The notes: generated by a model not told the origin, from the letters alone. Counted from the stretch's first letter, positions 1 through 6,408 are shown. The stretch is 13,323 bases of DNA from Bacillota bacterium (GCA_029239575.1 JARBUP010000046.1:1-13323), one strand, 5' to 3'. Translations and numbers: made by a program.

Positions 1-255
1 GCTGGAAGAGACAAAGGTAGAGCATTTATTGTTTACAATGTAATAGATGAATGCCATGTGTTAGTATGTGATGGTGATTTAAGAAAATTAAGTTCACCTA
101 AACGAAAAAAAATGAAACATTTAAAAATTAATAATACAGTACTGACAGAATTTGCTGAAATGCTTAATAGCAACAAAAATCTAAATGATGCATTGATTAG
201 AAAGCTCTTAATGCCTTTTAATGAGAATGCATCTAAAAGAATGGAGGTTGAGTGA
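1..255 (+). CDS. KOW domain RNA-binding protein (L14e-like), 5' truncated
   Basis: The frame is open from the first base, so the window cuts off the N-terminus; 84 residues remain. The visible part starts AGRDKGRAFIV and continues through VLVCDGDLRKL and a basic PKRKKMKHL stretch. This is the pattern of the small KOW-domain proteins (ribosomal L14e/L27e-like) that many clostridia carry between the secY/adk/map segment and infA. The KOW motif itself would lie across the missing start and the first 12 visible residues. The gene ends only 3 bases before the infA start, and its last codons contain the infA ribosome binding site (GGAGG, 243-247), so the two are cotranscribed. The exact role is unknown; RNA or ribosome binding is inferred from the fold. 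The family call is from memory of the motif. Confidence 0.8.
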   Translation, partial: AGRDKGRAFIVYNVIDECHVLVCDGDLRKLSSPKRKKMKHLKINNTVLTEFAEMLNSNKNLNDALIRKLLMPFNENASKRMEVE

Positions 256-258
256 TCA

Positions 259-477
259 ATGTCCAAAAAGGATGTAATTGAAGTAGAAGGAAAAGTCCTT
301 GAAGCACTTCCAAATGCGATGTTTCGAGTAGAGCTTCAAAACGGGCACCAGGTTTTAGCGCATATTTCTGGAAAACTGAGGATGAATTATATAAAGATTC
401 TACCTGGAGACACGGTAGCTCTTGAATTATCACCATATGATTTGACAAGAGGAAGAATAACCTGGAGGAAAAAGTAA
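259..477 (+). CDS. infA: Translation initiation factor IF-1
   Basis: This 72-residue protein has the usual IF-1 length and a single S1-like OB fold. It starts MSKKDVIEVEGKVLEALPNA and carries the conserved segments FRVELQNGHQVLAHISGKLR (about 22-41) and ILPGDTVALELSPYDLTRGRITWR (about 47-70). IF-1 binds the A site of the 30S subunit and works with IF-2 and IF-3 in start-site selection. The ATG at 259 follows GGAGG at 243-247 with a somewhat long spacing, and no other start fits the family. It sits in the classic order infA-rpmJ-rpsM-rpsK, with 12 bases to rpmJ. Nothing unusual is seen. Confidence 0.98.
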   Translation: MSKKDVIEVEGKVLEALPNAMFRVELQNGHQVLAHISGKLRMNYIKILPGDTVALELSPYDLTRGRITWRKK

Positions 478-489
478 GGAGGGATTACA

Positions 490-603
490 ATGAAAGTAAG
501 ACCATCAGTAAAACCTATGTGTGAAAAATGTAAGATTATCAAAAGAAAAGGCAAAGTAATGGTAATCTGCGAGAATCCTAAACACAAACAAAAACAAGGT
601 TAA
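490..603 (+). CDS. rpmJ: 50S ribosomal protein L36 (zinc-binding form)
   Basis: This is a 37-residue ORF, MKVRPSVKPM followed by CEKCKIIKRKGKVMVICENPKHKQKQG. Cys11, Cys14, Cys27 and His32 form the complete CxxC...CxxxxH zinc ribbon, so this is the C+ paralogue. L36 is the smallest large-subunit protein and helps order the 23S rRNA near the L6/L16 region. The start is set by AAGGAGGG at 477-484, which overlaps the infA stop. The gene lies between infA and rpsM as in most bacteria. The composition is strongly basic, as expected for an rRNA-binding peptide. Confidence 0.97.
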   Translation: MKVRPSVKPMCEKCKIIKRKGKVMVICENPKHKQKQG

Positions 604-648
604 TGATTGACATAAAAATCGAAGTAAGATTTAAGTAACTGCTGAAGT

Positions 649-655
649 AGGAGGT
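649..655 (+). promoter_or_regulatory. Ribosome binding site of rpsM
   Basis: AGGAGGT lies 8 bases before the rpsM ATG. The 60-base rpmJ-rpsM gap is the longest in this part of the operon, and I see no convincing hairpin or promoter in it. Confidence 0.75.
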
Positions 656-663
656 GTAACTTA

Positions 664-1032
664 ATGGCCAGAATCGCTGGAGTTGATTTACCAAGAGATA
701 AAAGAGTTGAAATAGGTTTAACATATATATTTGGTATAGGAAAACCAACTTCTATTAAATTGCTCAAAACAACAGGAATTAATCCTGATACAAGAGTTAA
801 AGACTTAACTGAAGATGAAGTTCAAATGTTAAGAAATGAAATAGATAAACTTCCTGTTGAAGGTGATTTAAGAAGAGAAGTGTCTTTAAACATAAAAAGG
901 TTAAAAGAAATTAACTGCTATAGAGGCTTAAGACACAAAAAGGGATTGCCTGTTAGAGGACAAAACACAAAAAATAATGCAAGAACTCGTAAAGGACCAA
1001 AGAGACTTGCGGGTAAAAAATCTAAAAAATAA
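664..1032 (+). CDS. rpsM: 30S ribosomal protein S13
   Basis: The 122-residue protein has the normal S13 length. It opens MARIAGVDLPRDKRVEIGLTYI. It has the helix-two-turn-helix region GIGKPTSIKLLKTTGINPDTRV, the core VEGDLRREVSLNIKRLKEINCYRGLRH, and the basic C-terminal tail GLPVRGQNTKNNARTRKGP that reaches the P-site tRNA. S13 sits in the 30S head and forms the inter-subunit bridges B1a/B1b. It is followed after 14 bases by rpsK. The usual Arg-Thr-Thr of the GIGRTT segment reads Lys-Pro-Thr here, a mild variation. Confidence 0.98.
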   Translation: MARIAGVDLPRDKRVEIGLTYIFGIGKPTSIKLLKTTGINPDTRVKDLTEDEVQMLRNEIDKLPVEGDLRREVSLNIKRLKEINCYRGLRHKKGLPVRGQNTKNNARTRKGPKRLAGKKSKK

Positions 1033-1046
1033 AAGGAGGGACTTAA

Positions 1047-1448
1047 GTGGCAGCTAAAAAACAACAAAAAACGACAAGAGTAAGAAGAAAAGAACGTAAA
1101 AACATTGAAAAAGGCCAGGCACATATTAAGTCTACTTTTAACAATACTCTTGTAACATTAACTGACTTGCAAGGAAATGCAATTTCTTGGGCAAGTTCAG
1201 GACAATTAGGTTTCAAGGGTTCAAGAAAATCTACTCCATATGCAGCTTCAATGGTAGCAGAAGAAGCAGCAAAAAAAGCCATGGAACATGGTTTGAAAAC
1301 AGTAGAAGTTTATGTTAAAGGACCAGGCTCAGGTAGAGAAGCTGCAATCAGATCTTTACAAGCCGCAGGACTTGAAGTTAATTTAATAAAAGACGTTACT
1401 CCAATACCACACAATGGTTGTAGACCACCAAAACGTAGAAGAGTATAA
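1047..1448 (+). CDS. rpsK: 30S ribosomal protein S11
   Basis: This is a 133-residue protein of typical S11 length. Landmarks are HIKSTFNNTLVTLTDLQGN (about 26-44), GFKGSRKSTPYAA, VYVKGPGSGREAAIRSLQAAGL and the C-terminal DVTPIPHNGCRPPKRRRV, the platform-binding tail characteristic of S11. S11 sits on the 30S platform beside the E-site mRNA. The start is GTG at 1047, chosen because AGGAGG (1034-1039) lies 7 bases upstream and the N-terminal AAKKQQKTTRVRRKERKN matches the family. No ATG in frame upstream is possible without entering rpsM. Confidence 0.98.
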   Translation: MAAKKQQKTTRVRRKERKNIEKGQAHIKSTFNNTLVTLTDLQGNAISWASSGQLGFKGSRKSTPYAASMVAEEAAKKAMEHGLKTVEVYVKGPGSGREAAIRSLQAAGLEVNLIKDVTPIPHNGCRPPKRRRV

Positions 1449-1474
1449 TTGTAAAGTAGAATTGAGGTGAAATA

Positions 1475-2098
1475 ATGGCAAGATATACTGGACCTGTATG
1501 TAGATTATGCAGAAGAGAAGGTTTAAAATTATATTTAAAAGGTGATAGATGTTATACTGACAAATGTTCAATCGGCAGAAGAAACTATGCACCAGGACAA
1601 CACGGACAAAACACTAAAAAACTTTCTAACTATGGAACTCAGTTAAGAGAGAAACAAAAAGTTAGAAAATATTATGGAGTTTTAGAAGGACAGTTCGCAG
1701 AGTACTTCAATATGGCTGATAACATGGCTGGTAAAACAGGTGAAAATTTATTGAAATTGTTAGAGCTTAGATTTGATAATATAATATACAGATTAGGCTT
1801 TGCAAGTTCAAGACCAGAAGCAAGACAATTGGTTGTTCACGGTCATTTTACTATAAACGGTAAAAAGGCTGATGTACCATCTATGATTCTTAAAGTTGGC
1901 GATGTTGTAGCAATTAAAGAAAAAAGTCAAAGTTCTGATAAATTCAAAGCATTGATTGTAAATCACAAAAGAACTGCACCACAATGGTTGCAAGTAGATC
2001 CTGATAACTTTACAGGAAGATTAATTGCAGAACCAACTAAAGAAGATATAGAATTACCAATAGAAGAACATCTAATTGTCGAGTTGTACTCTAAATAA
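1475..2098 (+). CDS. rpsD: 30S ribosomal protein S4 (zinc-binding form)
   Basis: The 207-residue protein carries Cys9, Cys12, Cys26 and Cys31 in its N-terminal part (GPVCRLCRREG, then RCYTDKCSIGRR), the four zinc ligands of the C+ type of S4. The S4 RNA-binding domain follows at about 96-160 (LRFDNIIYRLGFASSRPEARQLVVHGHFTING). S4 is a primary assembly protein of the 30S body, binding the 16S five-way junction. In E. coli it is also the translational repressor of the alpha operon, and in Bacillus subtilis rpsD is autoregulated from a separate locus. Here it sits inside the alpha operon between rpsK and rpoA, so operon-level control is possible. The ribosome binding site is TTGAGGTGA (1462-1470). 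Confidence 0.98.
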   Translation: MARYTGPVCRLCRREGLKLYLKGDRCYTDKCSIGRRNYAPGQHGQNTKKLSNYGTQLREKQKVRKYYGVLEGQFAEYFNMADNMAGKTGENLLKLLELRFDNIIYRLGFASSRPEARQLVVHGHFTINGKKADVPSMILKVGDVVAIKEKSQSSDKFKALIVNHKRTAPQWLQVDPDNFTGRLIAEPTKEDIELPIEEHLIVELYSK

Positions 2099-2117
2099 TA
2101 AATGATTAAGAATTATT

Positions 2118-2149
2118 ACCCTCGGCAAAAAAAATCACGTAAGGAGGGT
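2118..2149 (+). promoter_or_regulatory. Hairpin that can mask the rpoA ribosome binding site
   Basis: ACCCTC at 2118-2123 is perfectly complementary to GAGGGT at 2144-2149, leaving a 20-base A-rich loop. The 3' arm covers most of the rpoA Shine-Dalgarno AAGGAGGG (2141-2148). If the stem forms it would hide the site from 30S subunits. The pairing is visible in the sequence; a regulatory role is inference. Confidence 0.45.
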
Positions 2150-2154
2150 TTGGG

Positions 2155-3102
2155 ATGATAGAAATTGAAAAACCGAATATAACATTAATCGAAAAAAATG
2201 ATGAAAATACTTATGGAAAAATAGTAGTTGAACCACTTGAAAGAGGTTATGGCACTACCCTCGGAAATTCACTAAGAAGAATACTTCTTTCATCGTTACC
2301 AGGAGCAGCTGTTACATCTATTAATATTCAAGGTGTTTTGCACGAGTTTTCTACAATACCAGGAGTAAGAGAAGATGTTACAGAAATAATTCTTAACATT
2401 AAAAATCTTGCAGCAAAAATGAACGTTTCTGGACCAGTTCAACTATTAATAGATGCAAAAGGTCCTAAAGAAGTTACTGCAGGAGATATCATAACAGGCG
2501 GAGATGTTGAAATCATCAATGAAGATATGCATATTGCTACACTTGATGAAGGTTCTGAGCTCATTATAGAGATGGAAATGGAACAAGGTAGAGGTTATGC
2601 AATTGCTGAGAAAAACAAAAAAGATAGTCAATCAATTGGTGTTATTCCAATAGATTCACTTTATGCCCCTGTTAAAAAAGTTAACTTTACTGTAGAAGAT
2701 ACAAGAGTTGGTAACAGAACTGACTTTGATAAGTTAACTATAGAAATATGGACTAATGGAACTATTGAACCTGAAGAATCAGTTTCATTGGGCGCTAAAA
2801 TATTAAGTGAACATCTTAACTTATTTATATCATTAACTGACCACATCAATGATGTAGAAATAATGATTGAAAAAGAAGAAGATGAAAAAGAAAAAGTATT
2901 AGAAATGACAATAGAAGAACTTGATTTATCAGTTAGATCTTACAACTGTTTAAAGAGAGCTGGTATTAATTCAGTTGAGGAACTTACATACAAATCAGAA
3001 GATGATATGATGAAAGTTAGAAACCTCGGTAAAAAATCTTTAGATGAAGTTGCAAAGAAACTTGAAGAATTAGGTTTATCTTTAAGAAAAAACGATAATT
3101 AA
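2155..3102 (+). CDS. rpoA: DNA-directed RNA polymerase alpha subunit
   Basis: This 315-residue protein has normal length for a Firmicute alpha subunit. The N-terminal dimerisation and assembly domain (about 1-235) contains ERGYGTTLGNSLRRILLSSLPG (29-50) and VLHEFSTIPGVREDVTEIILN. A charged linker (EKEEDEKEKVLE, about 239-250) leads to the C-terminal domain (about 251-310) with RSYNCLKRAGINSVEEL. Arg261 and Asn264 match the residues that contact UP elements and activators (R265 and N268 in E. coli). Alpha nucleates polymerase assembly and binds upstream DNA. The ribosome binding site AAGGAGGG ends 6 bases before the ATG and can pair with an upstream CCCTC. rplQ follows after 26 bases. Confidence 0.98.
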   Translation: MIEIEKPNITLIEKNDENTYGKIVVEPLERGYGTTLGNSLRRILLSSLPGAAVTSINIQGVLHEFSTIPGVREDVTEIILNIKNLAAKMNVSGPVQLLIDAKGPKEVTAGDIITGGDVEIINEDMHIATLDEGSELIIEMEMEQGRGYAIAEKNKKDSQSIGVIPIDSLYAPVKKVNFTVEDTRVGNRTDFDKLTIEIWTNGTIEPEESVSLGAKILSEHLNLFISLTDHINDVEIMIEKEEDEKEKVLEMTIEELDLSVRSYNCLKRAGINSVEELTYKSEDDMMKVRNLGKKSLDEVAKKLEELGLSLRKNDN

Positions 3103-3128
3103 TAATTAGTTGTAAAGGAGGACGAAGC

Positions 3129-3470
3129 ATGGCTAACCACAGAAAGCTTGGTTTCAAAACTGACCACAGAGTAGCAATGTTGAGAAACATGACTGCAAGC
3201 TTAATTAATAATGGAAGAATTGTTACTACAGTAACAAGAGCTAAAGAATTAAGAAGAGTTGCAGAAAGAATGATCACTCTTGGTAAAAGAGGAGACCTAC
3301 ATGCAAGACGTCAAGCATTAGCTTATATCTATGACAAAAATGCCGTATATAAGTTATTTGAAGAAGTTGCTCCTAACTACAAAGAGAGAAATGGTGGATA
3401 CACTAGAATTCTAAAAGTGGGACCTCGCAAAGGCGACGGAGCAGAAATGGCTATAATCGAATTAGTATAA
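3129..3470 (+). CDS. rplQ: 50S ribosomal protein L17
   Basis: The 113-residue protein has the bacterial L17 length. It begins MANHRKLGFKTDHRVAMLRN, followed by TASLINNGRIVTTVTRAKELRRVAERMITLGKRGDLHARRQAL. It ends with GGYTRILKVGPRKGDGAEMAIIELV, the family's conserved C-terminus. L17 sits near the polypeptide exit tunnel of the 50S subunit. AAAGGAGG (3114-3121) precedes the ATG by 7 bases. This is the last gene of the superoperon here: a terminator follows at 3538-3592. In many clostridia the ECF transporter genes come next, but here an agr cassette intervenes. Confidence 0.98.
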   Translation: MANHRKLGFKTDHRVAMLRNMTASLINNGRIVTTVTRAKELRRVAERMITLGKRGDLHARRQALAYIYDKNAVYKLFEEVAPNYKERNGGYTRILKVGPRKGDGAEMAIIELV

Positions 3471-3497
3471 TACACTGTAAAGTGTTTGTATTGAATA

Positions 3498-3519
3498 AAT
3501 TCAGCAGACGTGCTGAATT
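3498..3519 (+). repeat. Perfect stem-loop downstream of rplQ
   Basis: AATTCAGCA (3498-3506) pairs with TGCTGAATT (3511-3519) around a GACG tetraloop, giving nine pairs. A palindrome CTATAAATTTATAG follows at 3526-3539. There is no T-tract directly after it, so it is more likely an RNA 3'-end protecting or processing structure than a terminator. Confidence 0.6.
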
Positions 3520-3537
3520 GCGAAACTATAAATTTAT

Positions 3538-3592
3538 AGAGCTGACTTTTAGGGATTAAGATTACTTAGTCCCTTTTAGTTTGCTCTTTTTT
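3538..3592 (+). terminator. Rho-independent terminator of the ribosomal superoperon
   Basis: A two-part stem: AGAGC (3538-3542) pairs with GCTCT (3583-3587), and inside it GGGATTAAG (3552-3560) pairs with CTTAGTCCC (3565-3573) through one G-U pair, with an ATTA loop. The outer arm runs straight into six T residues (3587-3592). It lies about 70 bases after the rplQ stop. Confidence 0.8.
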
Positions 3593-3605
3593 GTATGCCC
3601 TAACC

Positions 3606-3632
3606 CCATTTTCAGTGTTTTTCTGAAAATGG
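3606..3632. repeat. Perfect 10-bp hairpin
   Basis: CCATTTTCAG (3606-3615) and CTGAAAATGG (3623-3632) pair without mismatch around a TGTTTTT loop. There is no T-tract on the right side. Function is not known; together with the hairpin at 3654-3698 it may be part of an interspersed palindromic element. Confidence 0.6.
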
Positions 3633-3653
3633 ATGGTAGGTCAACCGCAACGA

Positions 3654-3698
3654 GTTCCCAATTTATGCGAACGATAGTGAGCGGATAAATTGGTGAAC
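3654..3698. repeat. 13-bp hairpin with G-rich loop
   Basis: CCAATTTAT (3658-3666) pairs with ATAAATTGG (3685-3693), and the stem is extended outward by GTTC (3654-3657) with GAAC (3695-3698) across a one-base bulge. The 18-base loop contains the two GCG triplets of GCGAACGATAGTGAGCGG and is clearly more GC-rich than the surroundings. That contrast suggests an inserted palindromic repeat unit, not chance sequence. Confidence 0.55.
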
Positions 3699-3885
3699 GA
3701 GACTGCGCTTCTAAATTTGTAAGATAATTAATGTGGCTTGAAAAACTTTAATTACTTAAATCAAATTGGGTAATAGCAGCAATAATATATCCGAAATTTA
3801 TTGAATTTAGCATAAAAATTTAGAGATTAATTTTTAAAATCAAGAATTTCCTGGGAAATAATCATTTTATATTTTTTTTCATAAC

Positions 3886-3926
3886 ATAGTAGAAAAAGAA
3901 GGAAAGCCTGAAGAAATTTTTACTAT
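3886..3926. repeat. Inverted repeat upstream of the agr promoter
   Basis: ATAGTA-G-AAAAA (3886-3897) is matched by TTTTTACTAT (3917-3926), ten pairs with one bulged base, separated by about 19 bases. It ends 18 bases before the -35 box at 3945, a usual place for a regulator binding site. No known operator consensus is recognised. Confidence 0.4.
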
Positions 3927-3944
3927 CCAAAAGAAGAATATTCA

Positions 3945-3972
3945 TTGAAAAATTTGTAATATGTGGTAAAAT
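3945..3972 (+). promoter_or_regulatory. Sigma-A-type promoter of the agr cassette
   Basis: The -35 box TTGAAA (3945-3950) is followed after 16 bases by TAAAAT (3967-3972), preceded by TGG as an extended -10 element. Transcription would begin near 3979, leaving a short leader of about 24 bases before the response regulator start. Confidence 0.6.
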
Positions 3973-4002
3973 ACTTATATAAATTGTCAGGATGAGATAA
4001 AT

Positions 4003-4725
4003 ATGATGACGAAGATTGCAGTTTGTGATGATTCAAAGGATTATGGAGAAATAGTAGCAAATACTATAAATAATATAACCTGTAAAAACAATATAAAATG
4101 TACTATTAATTTATATTGTTCAAGTAGAGATCTTATAAAAGCATTTGAGCAAATTAAATTTAATATAATTTTTTTAGACATGGATATGCCTGAATTAAAT
4201 GGAATCGAGGCAGGTCTTTTAATACGACAAATCAGCAAGGATCCTATTATTATTTATTTAACTTCATTTAAGGAATATGCTTATGAATCATATCAAGTAA
4301 AAGCTAAGGACTATCTTATAAAACCTTTAAGTCCTGATATTTTGGAAAATGTTTTACTTGATTGTATAAAGGAGAATACTGAACCTAAGAAATTCCTTGA
4401 TGTACGAGATATAGATGGAGTATTACATAGAATACCAATAAATGAAATAACACATATACTCAGGAAAAAAGAAGATAGAAAAATACATATTTACTGCCTG
4501 AATAAAAATGAAATAAAAGTCGTACAAGCTCTTGAAATATTGGCAAAAGAGTTAAGTACCAACGAATATATTATTAAATCAAGCAAATCGTGTTTAATAA
4601 ACATGGAAAATGTAAGAGAAATTAAGAAAAATATTATTTACTTTAGTAATGATGCATCAGAAGAAGCAAGCAGACGATGTTTAACAGATATAACAGATAT
4701 GTTTAAACTAAAAAACAGGAGATGA
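4003..4725 (+). CDS. LytTR-family response regulator, AgrA-like
   Basis: The 240-residue protein has an N-terminal receiver domain (about 4-120) with the acidic pair Asp9-Asp10, phospho-acceptor Asp59 in NIIFLDMDMPELNG, Thr87/Ser88 and Lys107 in YLIKPLS. It is followed by a LytTR DNA-binding domain (about 135-238). LytTR proteins bind DNA as direct-repeat-recognising beta-strand domains and commonly control virulence, bacteriocin or quorum genes. The gene heads a cassette with a sensor kinase, a signal peptide and an AgrB protease, so it is the probable output regulator. The start is ATG 4003 or ATG 4006 behind AGGATGAG (3989-3996). The stop overlaps the ribosome binding site of the kinase gene. 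Targets cannot be named from this window. Confidence 0.93.
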   Translation: MMTKIAVCDDSKDYGEIVANTINNITCKNNIKCTINLYCSSRDLIKAFEQIKFNIIFLDMDMPELNGIEAGLLIRQISKDPIIIYLTSFKEYAYESYQVKAKDYLIKPLSPDILENVLLDCIKENTEPKKFLDVRDIDGVLHRIPINEITHILRKKEDRKIHIYCLNKNEIKVVQALEILAKELSTNEYIIKSSKSCLINMENVREIKKNIIYFSNDASEEASRRCLTDITDMFKLKNRR

Positions 4726-4729
4726 CATT

Positions 4730-6067
4730 ATGAATTGGCAGATTTTAGAAGTAGCGGTTAATTTTTTTCAAATATATGTTTTATATAAAATATTTGATAT
4801 ATATTACGAGAAAAAATTTAAATTTAAATATTTAATAGAACTTGTTATAGTTTTTATGACCATGTTGCTGAGCTTTCTAAACTATATTATTTCCATACAT
4901 TCAAATCCTTTTGCTTATTTATTATTTTATTGTCTTATTTATACTACAACACTAATCATATTTACAGGTAGTGTATTTTCAAAAATAGTAGCACTTTTTC
5001 TTAATTTGACTGTATTAGGTATTTGTGAAATGTTATCAGCTGTTTTTATATCTACTGTAGCAGGGATAAATCTTAATTCAATACAAGAGCAAAATTTTGG
5101 AAGATTTGAGACAATGATATTGTCACAAACAATTTTTTTATTAATTTACTTGATATTGAAAAGGAAAAATAATAATAAAAATATTACAAATTACAATTTT
5201 AGTATAATTGATAAAAAGTATTATTTATATTTAGGATTCATTTTCTTTTTAACTATTTTTACAATTGTTATTGTTGTATTTTTATATGGAAAATTTAATA
5301 TTGATTTAGATTATGTTAATTCTTACTTGGTATTACTTACAATATTAGTTATTTTGATTTCTGTTTTATCTATTGCATTAACAAACAGCATTTTAAAAGA
5401 TATGTCACAAAAGCATAGGAACGAAATAGAGCTTCAACATATTAAAATGGAAAATATTTATTTTTCAGATGTAAATAAAGCTTTGGAAGAAATAAGAATT
5501 ATAAGGCATGACATGAGGGGTGAATTGGCAATAATTCATGGATATAATGAGCTTAATCAAAAAGATAAAATAAGAAATCATATAGAAAAAAAGCTTAAGG
5601 AAATGGATGTGCAACTTGTACCACAAATAGACGAAGATAGTATAATTACGTCATTTTTGAATTTTAAAGTTAACGAAGCTCAAATTAAAGGGATCAATGT
5701 AGAAATTCACAGCAATATTCATGAAGATTCAAAAATAGTTGTCGATAAAGAAGATTTATGTAGAATTATAAATAATATTATGAATAATGCAATTGAAGCT
5801 AACAATCAGTGTGAAGAAAAATATATAAAAATCGAGTTTATAGTAGAAGATGATTATATATATATAGGATCTGAAAATCCATTCTACGGAAATGTACTTA
5901 AAAAAGGTAACACTATTTTAACTAAAAAAAGTGATAAAACAAGACACGGGTATGGCTTAAAGAGTATTAAAGCTATTGCTGAAAAGTATAACGGTCATAT
6001 AAGTGCTGACCATGATGATAATGTGTTTTATGTTGAAGTTGATGTATTAAATAAATTATTAATTTAA
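4730..6067 (+). CDS. AgrC-like membrane sensor histidine kinase (GHKL type)
   Basis: This 445-residue protein has about six or seven hydrophobic membrane segments in residues 1-220 (roughly 5-22, 35-55, 60-80, 84-110, 126-143, 165-187, 196-220). A cytoplasmic kinase part follows. The dimerisation region carries IRIIRHDMRGELAIIHGY with His260 as the likely phosphorylated residue. The ATPase domain shows the N box NNIMNNAIEA (348-357) and the glycine box RHGYGLKSIKAIAEKYNG (405-422). This layout matches AgrC and ComD kinases that sense secreted peptides. The gene begins 4 bases after the regulator and uses AGGAGATGA (4717-4725) as ribosome binding site. The predicted ligand is the peptide encoded at 6256. 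It is very A/T-rich, more so than the ribosomal genes by eye. Confidence 0.92.
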   Translation: MNWQILEVAVNFFQIYVLYKIFDIYYEKKFKFKYLIELVIVFMTMLLSFLNYIISIHSNPFAYLLFYCLIYTTTLIIFTGSVFSKIVALFLNLTVLGICEMLSAVFISTVAGINLNSIQEQNFGRFETMILSQTIFLLIYLILKRKNNNKNITNYNFSIIDKKYYLYLGFIFFLTIFTIVIVVFLYGKFNIDLDYVNSYLVLLTILVILISVLSIALTNSILKDMSQKHRNEIELQHIKMENIYFSDVNKALEEIRIIRHDMRGELAIIHGYNELNQKDKIRNHIEKKLKEMDVQLVPQIDEDSIITSFLNFKVNEAQIKGINVEIHSNIHEDSKIVVDKEDLCRIINNIMNNAIEANNQCEEKYIKIEFIVEDDYIYIGSENPFYGNVLKKGNTILTKKSDKTRHGYGLKSIKAIAEKYNGHISADHDDNVFYVEVDVLNKLLI

Positions 6068-6186
6068 TGTTATGTGTAAAAGGATTTAAAGAAATTAAAG
6101 GATATTGAAAGCAATTTTTAAAAGTTTAAATTGTACTACCACTCGAACAACGAAATTAACCGAATAGACAAAGTAGATAAAAATTG

Positions 6187-6215
6187 TTGAAAGTTGTGTA
6201 TATTTAATGTAGAAT
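6187..6215 (+). promoter_or_regulatory. Internal promoter in front of agrD-agrB
   Basis: TTGAAA (6187-6192) and TAGAAT (6210-6215) are separated by exactly 17 bases, in the 188-base gap between kinase and peptide genes. Transcription would start near 6222, about 34 bases before the peptide start. It would allow peptide and protease to be made separately from the two-component system. Confidence 0.55.
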
Positions 6216-6255
6216 TTTGTTAATAAATAAAAAAATACATTAATGGAGGAGAAAA

Positions 6256-6408
6256 ATGAAATTATTTTCGAAAAATGAAAAGAAATCTTTAATATCACTA
6301 TTTGCGATGTTTTTAGTAGTTACAGCTCAAACAACTATGGGAGCAACCTGTTTAATATTGGTTAACCAACCAAAAGTTCCACAGTGTTTGCTGCAAAATG
6401 ATAAGTAA
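6256..6408 (+). CDS. agrD: AgrD-like cyclic autoinducer peptide precursor
   Basis: This 50-residue ORF follows a strong ribosome binding site, GGAGGAG (6245-6251). It has the three-part AgrD build. An amphipathic and hydrophobic leader MKLFSKNEKK-SLISLFAMFLVV spans about 1-22. The signal region contains Cys32 in GATCLILV (29-36). The acidic or polar recognition tail NQPKVPQCLLQNDK follows (37-50). Set against Clostridium perfringens AgrD (recalled: SACLWFT then HQPEEP), Cys32 to Val36 would form a five-residue thiolactone ring and cleavage would fall between Val36 and Asn37. The position of the second, N-terminal cut is uncertain. The last 11 bases overlap agrB, which supports translational coupling. 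A second cysteine (Cys44) in the tail is uncommon. Confidence 0.9.
   Translation: MKLFSKNEKKSLISLFAMFLVVTAQTTMGATCLILVNQPKVPQCLLQNDK

Larger units (their letters stand above)
3471..4002 (+). other. Intergenic region between rplQ and the agr cassette
   Basis: These 532 bases hold no convincing gene. From left to right they contain a perfect hairpin (3498-3519), a 14-base palindrome (3526-3539), the rplQ terminator (3538-3592), two further strong hairpins (3606-3632 and 3654-3698), an A/T-rich stretch without clear features (about 3700-3880), an inverted repeat (3886-3926) and a promoter (3945-3972) for the response regulator gene. Confidence 0.8.

Noticed and set aside
607..635. TTGACA in the rpmJ-rpsM gap as an internal promoter
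   Set aside because: At 17 bases spacing the -10 position reads TTTAAG, and the better TAAGAT is only 12 bases away. Not convincing.
3846..3879. ATTTC-CTGG-GAAAT hairpin followed by a T8 run as a second terminator
   Set aside because: The stem has only five weak pairs and the T-run begins 13 bases after it, so the geometry is wrong.
6135..6165. LytTR-type binding sites in reverse orientation (TCGGTTAAT-like) before agrD
   Set aside because: One half-site resembles the consensus, but the second candidates are spaced 9 or 12 bases instead of about 21-22 and match poorly.
6095..6298. Minus-strand open frame of 67 codons opposite the agrD upstream region
   Set aside because: Low-complexity Phe/Ile/Leu-rich translation of A/T-rich DNA, no ribosome binding site of note, and it covers the agrD promoter and start.
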